Positions 28,306-37,835 of a stretch of 64,000 nt of DNA are shown in pieces. The DNA is from Acidobacteriota bacterium (GTDB taxonomy: Bacteria > Acidobacteriota > Aminicenantia > Aminicenantales > Saccharicenantaceae): the NCBI GenBank assembly GCA_029569255.1, contig JAKQUO010000048.1:81055-145054 (forward strand), written 5' to 3'. The position numbers and the translations under genes were made by a program. Each line of letters starts with the position of its first letter. Position 1 is the stretch's first letter. A model generated the notes under the pieces. The model did no database searches and was not told the DNA's origin. It saw only the letters and a program-made list of their open reading frames with translations.

Positions 28306-30300
28306 CTATTCCGAGGCGCCGGAATCGCTTTTCTCGGCCTTGAAAGCGATGACGAACGGCTTCCAGACCTTGACGGCGACGCCGTCCTTGCGGGCCGGCT
28401 CGAACTTCCACTTCCTCACGGCGGCCTCGGCCGCCTTGCCCAGGCCCATGTCGTCCTGGATGCCCTTGAGGATGCCGGTGTCGACGACGTTGCCCTTCTC
28501 GTCGATCAGGGCGTTGACGGTGATCGAGCCTTCGAGGCCGCGCGCCTGGGCGCCCTGGGGATAGACCGGGTTGACCTTCTTGGTCAGGGCCGGCGGGCTG
28601 GTCACCGAGCCCAGATCGACCAGGTCGCCTTCCTTGACGGGGGGAGCGGCCGGCGGCGAGGCGACCGCGGCGGGCGGCTCGGCTTCCGTCCTGGCCGCCG
28701 GGGGCTGGGCCTCGGCCTTCGCCGCGGCCGCGTTGCCGTCCCGCTCGCTCGCCGGCGGGGTCAGGGCGAGGACGCCGGCCGGGACGACGGGATCGACGAT
28801 CCCTTCGGCCACGGGGGGGGCCTCGGCCGCCTTGGCGGCGGGCTTGGGCTTCGGTTTGGCCGGAGCGGGCTCGACGACGGGCGGCAGGGTTTCGACGGGC
28901 GGCGGGGCCGGGACTTCGATCGCGGGCACGGCCCGGGAAGCGCTCGGGACCGGAACTGGCCTGGGCGCGGGCTTGGGCCTCAGGACGAGGAAGGCGGCCG
29001 CGGCGACGGCCACGACGCCGACGGCCGCGAAGACGAGCTTCGGGAGGCCTTTCTTCTCCTTCCCCTCGCCGATGTGTTCGAAGATCTCCCGGTGCTGGAA
29101 GATGTCGCCGGAGGGGGTCGGGGAGACCTCGGGGATCTTGACTTCGGTCCGGACGGGCTCCCGCATGGCCGGCTCGGGGCGGGCGGGCTCGGCCCCCCGG
29201 GGCTCGCGCCTGGCCGGCTCGGGCCTCGGCGTCTCCGCCGGGCGGGCCGGCTTCACCGGGGCCGCCGGCATGACCGGCCGCGCCGGGGCCTGGGCCTTCG
29301 GCGGGTCCGGGGGCGCCTGAGGCTTCGGCTTCGCGGGGGTGAAGAAGGGCGAGATGTCGGAGCCCGGGTCGCCGGGCGTCAACGTGTTCCTGGCGGCCGG
29401 CCCGGGCACGGCGGGCCCGGATTCCGGGGCCGGCGCCGGGGCGGGCTTGGGCCTTTCGGCGGCGGGTTTGGCGGCCGCGGGCTTCTCGGCCTCCGGGGCC
29501 GGGGGCGGCGGCGCGGGCGCGGGGGGCCGGGGCGCGGGCCGGGGGGCCTTGACCTTGTCTTTCTCGATCTCGAACCCGGCCAGGGCCGACTTGAGGAACT
29601 GATCGATGTCGGCGCTCTCGCTGCCGTTGCCGTTGCCGCCGCCCGTCCGCTCGGCGGGCCTCTTCGCCTCGGGGACGGGCCGGGCCGCGACCGTCTTGAG
29701 AAGATCGTCCGCGAGCGACTCGAACCTGGCCTCCGCGGGCGTCTCGCGCCGGGCCGGGGCGGGGGCGGACTTCCGCAGCTTGGGGATCTCCCGGGCCAGC
29801 TTGTCGATGTCGGCCGGGATCGAGAACAGGTCCTCGTCGGACCTGGGCTTATCGCGCTTCGACGCGTCGGCCGTGACGGGCTCGGGCCGGACGGGCCGGG
29901 CCCGCTCCGGCTCTTGCCTCGGCTCGGGCTTGCCCAGGACGGCCTCGATCGAGCTCAGAAGCTCGGCCACCTTGAGCGGCTTCTCGAAGTATTCCGACGC
30001 GCCGTAGGTCCGCAGGGCCTCGGTCCGATAGACGCGGTCCTTGTAGACCCCGGTCATGATGAAGACGGTGGCCTGGGAGTTGCGCTCCGAGGTGATGCGC
30101 TGGCAGAGCTCGAAGCCGTGGACCTTCGGCAGCATGGCTTCCATGAGGACCAGGTCGGGGGACTCCTTGTTGTACCTGTCCCAGCCCGCCTGGCCGTCGG
30201 TCGCCGTGACCACCTCGTACCCCTCCTTGGCCAGGGTCCCCTGGAGGGAGGCCAGCGAGTTCTGATCGTAGTCGATGACGAGGATCTTTTTCATGCCCAT
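28306..30300 (-). CDS. Receiver domain - Pro/Ala-rich linker - TM - TonB C-terminal domain fusion
   Basis: N-term MKKILVIDYDQNSL...PDLVLMEAMLPKV...IMTG...YFEKPLK; TM LVFAAVGVVAVAAAAFLVL; C-term VTSPPALTKKVNPVYPQGAQARGLEGSITVNALIDEKGNV... Confidence 0.88.
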   Translation of the reverse strand: MGMKKILVIDYDQNSLASLQGTLAKEGYEVVTATDGQAGWDRYNKESPDLVLMEAMLPKVHGFELCQRITSERNSQATVFIMTGVYKDRVYRTEALRTYGASEYFEKPLKVAELLSSIEAVLGKPEPRQEPERARPVRPEPVTADASKRDKPRSDEDLFSIPADIDKLAREIPKLRKSAPAPARRETPAEARFESLADDLLKTVAARPVPEAKRPAERTGGGNGNGSESADIDQFLKSALAGFEIEKDKVKAPRPAPRPPAPAPPPPAPEAEKPAAAKPAAERPKPAPAPAPESGPAVPGPAARNTLTPGDPGSDISPFFTPAKPKPQAPPDPPKAQAPARPVMPAAPVKPARPAETPRPEPARREPRGAEPARPEPAMREPVRTEVKIPEVSPTPSGDIFQHREIFEHIGEGKEKKGLPKLVFAAVGVVAVAAAAFLVLRPKPAPRPVPVPSASRAVPAIEVPAPPPVETLPPVVEPAPAKPKPKPAAKAAEAPPVAEGIVDPVVPAGVLALTPPASERDGNAAAAKAEAQPPAARTEAEPPAAVASPPAAPPVKEGDLVDLGSVTSPPALTKKVNPVYPQGAQARGLEGSITVNALIDEKGNVVDTGILKGIQDDMGLGKAAEAAVRKWKFEPARKDGVAVKVWKPFVIAFKAEKSDSGASE

Positions 30301-30599
30301 CTCTTGCCGCGTCGCGCCGCCTTACGACCGGCCTTCCCGTCGCCGGAACGGGCCGGCGGACGGTCCTTCGGACAGCGCTCTCGTTCGCATGGACCCATTT
30401 TTTCCTCACCCCCCGGCCGGGTCAATCACCCCTCAAGGTGAATACCGGGATGATTTCCCCCCCCCACCCCGGGGGGACCGGCCCCTCGGGGGGCGCCCCG
30501 AGGGCCCTCGCCGCCTCGCCTCATCCGCCGGGGAGGCCGACGAGGGACCTCGGGTGTCGTCTCCGCTCGCTGCGGTGAAACGTCACGCCGTCCCGGGGC

Positions 30600-30640
30600 C
30601 TGAAAACGGGACATGTCCTTGCACGTGTCCCGGGCTTTCA
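30600..30640. repeat. REP-B-like hairpin
   Basis: CTGAAAACGGGACATGTCCTTGCACGTGTCCCGGGCTTTCAG, imperfect inverted repeat. Confidence 0.6.
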
Positions 30641-30833
30641 GACACCGAGGCCGGCTAGTTCACCGCTTGATGCTCACTCCGACGACACCTTCGGCCCCTT
30701 CTTCCGTCGGCCTCCCATGGCCGGGCGGCCGAGCTCGCTCGAGGTGATGCCTCATGATAAAAGCGCGGCGGCCGGTCGAGCGCCGGGAGCGGCGGGCTGA
30801 ACCGCCGGGGCGCGGGCGCGTAATCATCAATCA

Positions 30834-30977
30834 GGTTCTCTTCCATTTTCTGTGGGTGGCTATGGGATCGGTTGCCAGGTGCTCGAGGCGCGTGTCGGGA
30901 CATGTACCGCCCCGGTACGTGTCCCGTGGGCCTCCCATTTGCCGGCCCATCTGACCCACACAACGTGGCAGAGAACC
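30834..30977. repeat. REP-B element copy 2, with outer inverted arms
   Basis: Core as copy 1; GGTTCTCTTCCATTTTCTGTGGGT near 30834 is an imperfect inverted match to ACCCACACAACGTGGCAGAGAACC at the right end. Confidence 0.75.
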
Positions 30978-31002
30978 ATCAATCATAAGAAAGGAGGAGG
31001 AC

Positions 31003-31896
31003 ATGGACGGGACGAGAACGCGCGGTTTGGGCTGGATCCCGGACTTCCCCGATTTCCGGGACTACACCGAGGCGACGCCCGATGTCCGCGACGCGCTCGC
31101 GCCGACGGGGCTCGGCGCCGCCGCCCGCGGCCGTCCGGGCCCGCCGCGGCTCGCCGCCGCCGTCGACCTCCGGCCCTGGGCCTCGCCCGTCGAGGACCAG
31201 GGCGCTCTCGGCTCCTGCACGGCCCAGGCCGGCGCCGGGGTCATCGAGTATTACGAGCGCAAGGCCTTCGGGCGCCACATCGACGCCTCGCGCCTGTTCC
31301 TCTACAAGGCGACCCGGAACCTCATGAAGGCCAAGGGCGACTCGGGCGCCTTCCTCCGGACGACCATGGGGGCCATGGTGCTCTTCGGCGTCCCGCCCGA
31401 GAAGTACTGGCCCTATTCCGACGCCGGGGAGGCGTTCGACCGCGAGCCGCCCGCCTTCTGCTACGCCTTCGCCCAGAGCTACAGGACGCTCCTCTATTAC
31501 CGCCACGACCCGGCCGGGGCCGACCGGTCCGACGTCCTCGACCGGCTGAAGGCCCATCTCGCCGCCGGGCACCCGGCCATGTTCGGCTTCACCGTCTACA
31601 GCTCGATCGACCAGGCCGAGGCGACCGGCCGCATCCCGGTCCCGCACGGCCGCGAGCGCGTCGAGGGCGGCCACGCCGTCGTGGCCATGGGCTACGACGA
31701 CGCCATGGCCATCGCCAACGCCGCCGGGGGCGAGGCCTGCCGCGGCGCCCTGCTCGTCCGCAACTCCTGGGGCAAGGGCTGGGGCGAGGCGGGCTACGGC
31801 TGGCTGCCCTACGCCTACGTCCTGCGGGGACTGGCCGAGGACTTCTGGTCGGTGCTGAAGAAGGACTGGATCGACACCGGCGAGTTCAAGCTCTGA
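31003..31896 (+). CDS. C1 (papain)-family cysteine peptidase
   Basis: VDLRPWASPVEDQGALGSCTAQAGAGVIEY; GGHAVVAMGYDD; LLVRNSWGKGWGEAGYGWLPYAYV. Confidence 0.9.
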   Translation: MDGTRTRGLGWIPDFPDFRDYTEATPDVRDALAPTGLGAAARGRPGPPRLAAAVDLRPWASPVEDQGALGSCTAQAGAGVIEYYERKAFGRHIDASRLFLYKATRNLMKAKGDSGAFLRTTMGAMVLFGVPPEKYWPYSDAGEAFDREPPAFCYAFAQSYRTLLYYRHDPAGADRSDVLDRLKAHLAAGHPAMFGFTVYSSIDQAEATGRIPVPHGRERVEGGHAVVAMGYDDAMAIANAAGGEACRGALLVRNSWGKGWGEAGYGWLPYAYVLRGLAEDFWSVLKKDWIDTGEFKL

Positions 31897-31906
31897 GGCG
31901 GGCGCC

Positions 31907-33655
31907 TCACTTCGCCGCGCGGTCTTCGATGAGGACCTGGAGGACCTCCATCTCGTCGGCGTCGAACCAGATCTTGGAGCACGACAGGCACTTGTCGACC
32001 GGCACGAAGTACTGGTAGTTGTACGGCCGGGCGACCATCCGGTAGCCGCAGCTCGGGCAGGGGACGCCCGCGTCCAGGGCGGCCTCGATCTTCTGTCTCT
32101 TCAAAGGATTGAGGGTGACCTTGTCCCGGAAGGCCCGGGCCTTGGCGACGAGGGCCTCGGAGAAGGCGAGCTCGCGGCGGGCGACGATCCGGTCGACCGA
32201 GGCGGCGTCGACCAGGCGGCCGCGGCACCGTCCGCAGACGCGGACGGCGACGCCTTCGTAGAACGCCTCGGCCAGGGGGACGCGGCAGCGCGGGCAGAGG
32301 TTCTCCCGGCCCGGCGACAGGGGCTTCTTGCGGGCCAAGTTGAAAAGGGCCGTCCGGACCTGAGGGAACTCGCGGGCCCGGGCCTCGATCCCTTCCTGGG
32401 TGTTCTTCACCCGCATCGCCGGCGAGAAGCGCGGCCGGCAGAGGAGCTCGGGAACGGTGAACGGGCCCTCCCAGGGCCCGTCCCCGGCGCCGGCCAGCAT
32501 CCAGACCCGGGCCTCGTCCCCGGCGGCCGGCGGCGCGTCCCCGGCCCCGGGCGCGGCCGGGAAGAGCTCCAGCTGCTCCGTCCGCTGCTCCTCGTAGGAC
32601 CGGAGGACGCCGCGGGCGTCGGCCCGGGCCTTGTCCTCCGCCCACACGGCGTGGGCGATGGCCGGGGGCTTCTTGCGGACCATGGCCGCGAGGAGGCCGA
32701 TCCGCTTCATGAGCGGCGGGTGGGAGCTGAGGATCCGGCCGGCCAGGGTGTCCGGAGTGTCGCGGGCGTCCGGCCGGACGATGAAGAGGGGCGCGTAGCT
32801 CAGCGGGAAATCCCCGACGAAGGAGTTCTTGACGTGGGCCTTGTAGATGATCCGGGCCAAGGCCTCGGGGGCCCGGCTGAGCTCGACCGCGGCCGCGTCG
32901 GCCAAGAGCTCGCGCTCGCGGCTGACGAGCATGCTCAGCAGGCGCATGACCAGGGCCGAGACGGCCACGGCGGCGTAGAACAGGACGGGGGGGAAGCCGG
33001 GGCCCGTCCTGCGGCCGGCGGGGGGGCAGTCGGCCCGGTCGTCGGTCTCGGGCTCAAGGGCGTCCTTGAGCTTCTCGAACAGGTGGGCCAGGGAGCAGAC
33101 GAGGGTCAGGTAGAAGGCGTCGCCGCGGGCGATGTGGGCCAGCTCGTGGGCGGCCACGGCCTGGAGCTCGTCCCGCGTGCCCTCGGCCAGGAGCCCCTCG
33201 GTCACGGCCACGGCCGGCGTCCCGTCCTCCTCGATGACGGCCAGGGAGTTGACGGCGAACGAGGGCAGGACGTAGGCGTTGACCCGGGGCAGGCCGGCGG
33301 CGATGCGGATCTCGTCGACGGTGTTGAGGAGCTGGAGATGGTAGCGGTCGGAAGCGTCCGGCGTTTGGGCCTGGAGACGCTTGAGGATGAAGCGCGGGCC
33401 GTTCTTCCGGGCGTCCAGGAAGTGCAGGGCGGCCGTGACGACGGCCACGGCCAGATCGGCCAGGAGGAAGCGCGGCCAGAAGCCGGGCGCGGAGAGAAGG
33501 CCGCCGCGGAAGGCGAGGCCGAAGGTGGCCAGCAGGGCCAGCCCGATGAGCCCGAAGCCGACGAAGTGGAAGGCGAGGACCGCCCCGAAGAGGGGGAGGC
33601 TGCGCCGCCGTTGGCGCCTCTGGACCTCGTAGAAGTCGCGCGGCCGTGTCGCCAT
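31907..33655 (-). CDS. M48-family metalloprotease with C-terminal zinc-ribbon domains
   Basis: AVAAHELAHIARGD (HExxH); C-terminal CPRCRVPL...CGRCRGRLVD and CPSCGYRMV...CLSCSKIWFDADEMEVL. Confidence 0.88.
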   Translation of the reverse strand: MATRPRDFYEVQRRQRRRSLPLFGAVLAFHFVGFGLIGLALLATFGLAFRGGLLSAPGFWPRFLLADLAVAVVTAALHFLDARKNGPRFILKRLQAQTPDASDRYHLQLLNTVDEIRIAAGLPRVNAYVLPSFAVNSLAVIEEDGTPAVAVTEGLLAEGTRDELQAVAAHELAHIARGDAFYLTLVCSLAHLFEKLKDALEPETDDRADCPPAGRRTGPGFPPVLFYAAVAVSALVMRLLSMLVSRERELLADAAAVELSRAPEALARIIYKAHVKNSFVGDFPLSYAPLFIVRPDARDTPDTLAGRILSSHPPLMKRIGLLAAMVRKKPPAIAHAVWAEDKARADARGVLRSYEEQRTEQLELFPAAPGAGDAPPAAGDEARVWMLAGAGDGPWEGPFTVPELLCRPRFSPAMRVKNTQEGIEARAREFPQVRTALFNLARKKPLSPGRENLCPRCRVPLAEAFYEGVAVRVCGRCRGRLVDAASVDRIVARRELAFSEALVAKARAFRDKVTLNPLKRQKIEAALDAGVPCPSCGYRMVARPYNYQYFVPVDKCLSCSKIWFDADEMEVLQVLIEDRAAK

Positions 33656-33701
33656 GTCCGCCGGGAATCATAACGGAATCCCGGCCCGCCGGTCAATTGA
33701 A

Positions 33702-33734
33702 GAAAGGGGACACACACGGTGTGTGTCCCCTTTC
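33702..33734. repeat. REP-C hairpin, left flank of RAYT
   Basis: GAAAGGGGACACACACGGTGTGTGTCCCCTTTC, perfect palindrome about the central base. Confidence 0.92.
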
Positions 33735-33785
33735 CGATTTCAATGAGAATCCTCGATGAGAACGAGCGTCTATATAGATGCCCCC

Positions 33786-34391
33786 ATGCCCCGAACAGCC
33801 AGATTGGTCATCCCTGATGTGCCGCATCACATCATTCAGCGTGGAAACCGCAGGCAACCCGTGTTTTTTACGGATGAGGATAGGAAGTTCTATCTAACAC
33901 TGCTGCTCAAATGGAGTAACATAGCCCGGCTATCCATTTGGGCTTATTGCCTGATGGAGAACCACGTGCACTGCGTAGGCGTTCCGCATCTCCCGACAAG
34001 TCTGGTTATGACCTTTGCCCAAGTGCATAGGCGATACTCTTCCGTCATCAATAAGCGCTATGGCTGGCGGGGCTATCTCTGGCAGGGCCGGTTCCTTTCC
34101 TATCCGATGGACGAGGCCTATCTTTACAGGGGCATTCGTTATGTTGAATTGAATCCAGTCCGGGCGGGACTCGTACCAACGGCCGCAGATTATCCTTGGT
34201 CAAGCGCCCGGGCCCACATCTTCGGAGAGGAGAGCATGATCCTAGGCCGAAATCCTTTGGGAATGTCAGGCGTGGAATGGGCAAAATACCTTGCCGAAGG
34301 GAACCAAAAGGTCGAAGCCGAGGTCTTCAGAGAATGTGCTCGGTCTGAGCGGCCCTTGGGCGGCGAAGCTTTCCTGAAAAGGTTTAGATAA
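33786..34391 (+). CDS. REP-associated tyrosine transposase (RAYT, Y1/HUH)
   Basis: MPRTARLVIPDVPHHIIQRGNRRQPVFF; NHVHCVGVP; YVELNPVRAGLV; flanked on both sides by REP-C hairpins. Confidence 0.92.
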   Translation: MPRTARLVIPDVPHHIIQRGNRRQPVFFTDEDRKFYLTLLLKWSNIARLSIWAYCLMENHVHCVGVPHLPTSLVMTFAQVHRRYSSVINKRYGWRGYLWQGRFLSYPMDEAYLYRGIRYVELNPVRAGLVPTAADYPWSSARAHIFGEESMILGRNPLGMSGVEWAKYLAEGNQKVEAEVFRECARSERPLGGEAFLKRFR

Positions 34392-34416
34392 GGGGACACA
34401 CACCGTGTGTGTCCCC
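34392..34416. repeat. REP-C hairpin, right flank of RAYT
   Basis: GGGGACACACACCGTGTGTGTCCCC immediately after the RAYT TAA stop. Confidence 0.92.
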
Positions 34417-34484
34417 TTTCTTTGGTTGACCTGGGGTGGCGGCGGACGTATAGTGGAGGGACTTCCCGCTTTCAGGAGGCCGCC

Positions 34485-37400
34485 GTGAAGAGACCCCACT
34501 GCCGTTCCGAAGCCCGCGCGTTCGCCCTGGCCGCTCTCGCCGCCGTCTCGCTGGCCGCCGGCGCCGCGCCGCTCGCGGCCGTCGACACGTTCGACACGAG
34601 GATGCTGACCCAGCCGGCCGTCTCGGCCGAGCGGATCGCCTTCGTCTACGCCAACGACATCTGGACGGCCGACCTCGAGGGCCGGGACGTCCGGCGCCTG
34701 ACCTCGGACGTCGGCGCGGAGACGGCGCCGGCCTTCTCTCCCGACGGCCGCCTCGTCGCCTTCAGCGGCCAGTACGACGGCAACACCGACGTCTACGTCG
34801 TCCCGGCCGGGGGCGGCGTCCCCAAGCGCCTGACCTGGCACCCGGCGGCCGACATCGTCCAGGGCTTCACGCCCGACGGACGGTCCGTGCTCTTCACCTC
34901 GTCCCGGTTCTCCGACAACCGCTCCTACTCCCAGCTCTTCACCGTGCCCGTCGCGGGCGGCGAGGCGACCATGCTCAATGTCCCCTACGCCTTCAAGGCC
35001 GCCGTCTCGCCCGACGGGCGCTCGATCGCCTACAACCCCTTCCCGGAGGCCTTCACCCAGTGGAAGCACTACCGCGGCGGCCGCTTCTCGCGGATCTGGA
35101 TCTTCGACAACGCGGCCGAGTCCGTCGTCAAGGTGCCCCAGCCGGAGGGCCGGTCCAACGACGTCGACCCGATGTGGTTCGGCCCGCGGATCGTCTTCCG
35201 CTCCGACCGCGACGGCGAGTTCAACCTCTACGCCTACGACCTCGCCTCCAAGTCGGTCAAGCGGCTGACCGAGTTCAAGGACTTCCCGGTCCTGTCCGCT
35301 TCCGGCGGCGCGGGCAAGGTCGTCTTCGAGCAGGCCGGGGCGCTCCACCTCTACGACGTGGCCGGCGGCACGTCCAGGCGCCTGACCATCGGCATCGCCA
35401 CCGACCTCCCCGAGCTCCGCGAGCGCTTCGCCAAGGGCTCGCAGTGGGTCCGCGGCGGGTCCGTCTCGCCGGCGGGCGCCCGGGCCGCCCTCGAGTTCAG
35501 GGGCGAGATCGTCACCGTGCCGGCCGAGAAGGGCGATCCCCGCAACCTCACCCAGACGCCCGGCGTCCACGAGCGCCACCCGGCCTGGTCGCCCGACGGC
35601 GCGTCCATCGCCTACTTCTCCGACGCCTCGGGCGAGTACGAGCTCCACGTCGCCGCCCAGGACGGCAAGGGGGCCGTGAGACGGTACAAGCTCGGCGGGG
35701 CCGGCTTCTACGGCTCGCCGACCTGGTCCCCGGACAGCCGCAAGATCGCCTTCAGCGACAACTCCCTGACCCTCTTCTGGATCGACCTCGCGACCGGCGC
35801 GGTCAAGAAGATCGCCTCCGAGGCCCTCTATCAGACGGGCGGCCAGGCCGAGATGCGGTCCGACTGGAGCCCCGACTCCAAGTGGATCGCCTACACCCTG
35901 GGCACGCCGACCTTCTTCCGCCGCGTCCACGTCTATTCGCTCGACCAGGACAGGTCCTATCCCGTCACCGACGGCCTGAGCAGCGTCGAGGAGCCGACCT
36001 TCGACGCCGAGGGCAAGCACCTCTGGTTCCTGGCCTCGACGGACGCCGGCCCCGTCGCCCAGTGGTTCGACATGTCGAACTCCGACCTGCGGCTGACGTC
36101 GTCCCTCTACCTGGCCGTGCTGCGCAAGGACCTGCCCAATCCGCTGGCCAAGGAGAGCGACGAGGAGAAGCCCAAGGAGGAAAAGAAGGAGCCCGACAAG
36201 CCGGCGGCGAAGCCGGGCGCGCCGGCCCCGGCGGCCGTCCGCATCGACTTCGACGGCCTGGAGAACCGCATCGTCACGGCGCCCATCCCGGCCGGGGTCT
36301 ACAACAACCTCGCCGCCGGCGACGGCGGCAAGCTCTTCTACCGCAAGGTCGATCCGCCCCCGACCCCGACCTCGGGCGGCCAGGGCGAGTCGTCCATCCG
36401 CGTCTACGACCTGGCCAGCCGCAAGGACGAGGCCTTCGGGCCGGCCTGCGACGGCTTCGAGCTCTCGGCCGACCGGAAGAAGATCCTCCTCGCCTCCCGC
36501 GGCGCCTGGTCGATCATCCCGGCCGCCGGCAAGCCCGAGCCGGGCAAGGGCCGGCTCGACCTCGACGCCGTCAGCGTCCGGGTCGTCCCCGAGGCCGAGT
36601 GGAAGCAGATCTTCGACGAGGCCTGGCGGATCAACCGCGACTATTTCTACGACCCGGGCATGCACGGCGCCGACTGGAAGGCCGTCAAGGCCAAGTACGC
36701 CGCCTTCCTGCCGCACCTGGCCTGCCGGGCCGACCTCAACCGGCTCATCCAGTGGATGTGCTCCGAGCTCGGCGTCGGCCATCACCGCGTCGGCGGCGGC
36801 GACACGCCGGCCCAGCCGGCCCGGGTCCCCGGCGGCCTGCTCGGCGCCGACTACGCCGTCGAGAACGGCCGCTACCGGTTCAAGAAGGTCTTCGGCGGGC
36901 TCAACTGGACGCCCGAGCTGCGGGCCCCGCTGGGCGAGCCCGGCGCCGAGGTCCGGGCCGGGGAATACCTCCTGGCCGTCGAGGGCCGCGACCTCGTCCC
37001 GCCCGAAGACCTGTTCGCGCGGTTCGAGGCCACGGCCGGCAAGATCGTCGAGGTCACGGTCGGGCCCGACCCGAACGGCGCGGGCGCGCGGACGATCAAG
37101 GTCGTGCCCGTCGCCGACGAGGGGGCGCTGCGCAACCGCGACTGGGTCGAGGGCAACGTCCGCAAGGTCCGGGAAGCGACGAACGGCCGCGTCGCCTACG
37201 TCTACGTCCCCAACACCTCGACGCTCGGCCACGTCTATTTCAAGCGCTACTTCTTCCCCCAGGCCGACAAGGAGGCCGTCATCGTCGACGAGCGCTTCAA
37301 CGGGGGCGGGCTGGTCGCCGACTACTACCTCGACTGGCTGCGCAAGCCCGTCTCGGCCTACTGGGCCATGCGCTACGGCGCGGACCTCAAGACCCCGAGC

Positions 37401-37793
37401 GCCTCGATCCAGGGCCCCAAGGTCATGATCATCAACGAGTCGGCCGGCTCGGGCGGCGACCTCCTGCCCTACATGTGGCGGAAGTTCGGGGCGGGGAAGC
37501 TCGTCGGCACCGCGACCTGGGGCGGCCTGGTCGGGACGCTGGGATTCCCCGTGCTCATGGACGGCGGCAGCGTCACGGCGCCCAACCTGGCCTTCTGGGA
37601 CGTCGGCGAGGGCTTCGGCATCGAGAACGTCGGCGTCCCGCCCGACATCGAGGTCGAGCAGACGCCCAGGGACGTCATCGCCGGACGCGACCCGCAGCTC
37701 GAGGCGGCCATCAAGGTCGCGATGGACGAGCTCGAGGCCAACCCCCCGGCGAAGCCCAAGCGCCCGCCCTACCCGGTGAGGGTCAAGAAATAA
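34485..37793 (+). CDS. Tricorn-like protease / S41-PDZ beta-propeller peptidase
   Basis: Beta-propeller repeats (FSPDGRLVAFSGQYDGNTDVY...), PDZ-like region, VIVDERFNGGGLVADYYLDWL, MIINESAGSGGDLLPYMWRK. Confidence 0.92.
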   Translation: MKRPHCRSEARAFALAALAAVSLAAGAAPLAAVDTFDTRMLTQPAVSAERIAFVYANDIWTADLEGRDVRRLTSDVGAETAPAFSPDGRLVAFSGQYDGNTDVYVVPAGGGVPKRLTWHPAADIVQGFTPDGRSVLFTSSRFSDNRSYSQLFTVPVAGGEATMLNVPYAFKAAVSPDGRSIAYNPFPEAFTQWKHYRGGRFSRIWIFDNAAESVVKVPQPEGRSNDVDPMWFGPRIVFRSDRDGEFNLYAYDLASKSVKRLTEFKDFPVLSASGGAGKVVFEQAGALHLYDVAGGTSRRLTIGIATDLPELRERFAKGSQWVRGGSVSPAGARAALEFRGEIVTVPAEKGDPRNLTQTPGVHERHPAWSPDGASIAYFSDASGEYELHVAAQDGKGAVRRYKLGGAGFYGSPTWSPDSRKIAFSDNSLTLFWIDLATGAVKKIASEALYQTGGQAEMRSDWSPDSKWIAYTLGTPTFFRRVHVYSLDQDRSYPVTDGLSSVEEPTFDAEGKHLWFLASTDAGPVAQWFDMSNSDLRLTSSLYLAVLRKDLPNPLAKESDEEKPKEEKKEPDKPAAKPGAPAPAAVRIDFDGLENRIVTAPIPAGVYNNLAAGDGGKLFYRKVDPPPTPTSGGQGESSIRVYDLASRKDEAFGPACDGFELSADRKKILLASRGAWSIIPAAGKPEPGKGRLDLDAVSVRVVPEAEWKQIFDEAWRINRDYFYDPGMHGADWKAVKAKYAAFLPHLACRADLNRLIQWMCSELGVGHHRVGGGDTPAQPARVPGGLLGADYAVENGRYRFKKVFGGLNWTPELRAPLGEPGAEVRAGEYLLAVEGRDLVPPEDLFARFEATAGKIVEVTVGPDPNGAGARTIKVVPVADEGALRNRDWVEGNVRKVREATNGRVAYVYVPNTSTLGHVYFKRYFFPQADKEAVIVDERFNGGGLVADYYLDWLRKPVSAYWAMRYGADLKTPSASIQGPKVMIINESAGSGGDLLPYMWRKFGAGKLVGTATWGGLVGTLGFPVLMDGGSVTAPNLAFWDVGEGFGIENVGVPPDIEVEQTPRDVIAGRDPQLEAAIKVAMDELEANPPAKPKRPPYPVRVKK

Positions 37794-37835
37794 GAACGGG
37801 GGCGAGGTCCCCGACCCGCGACTAATATAGAAGAC

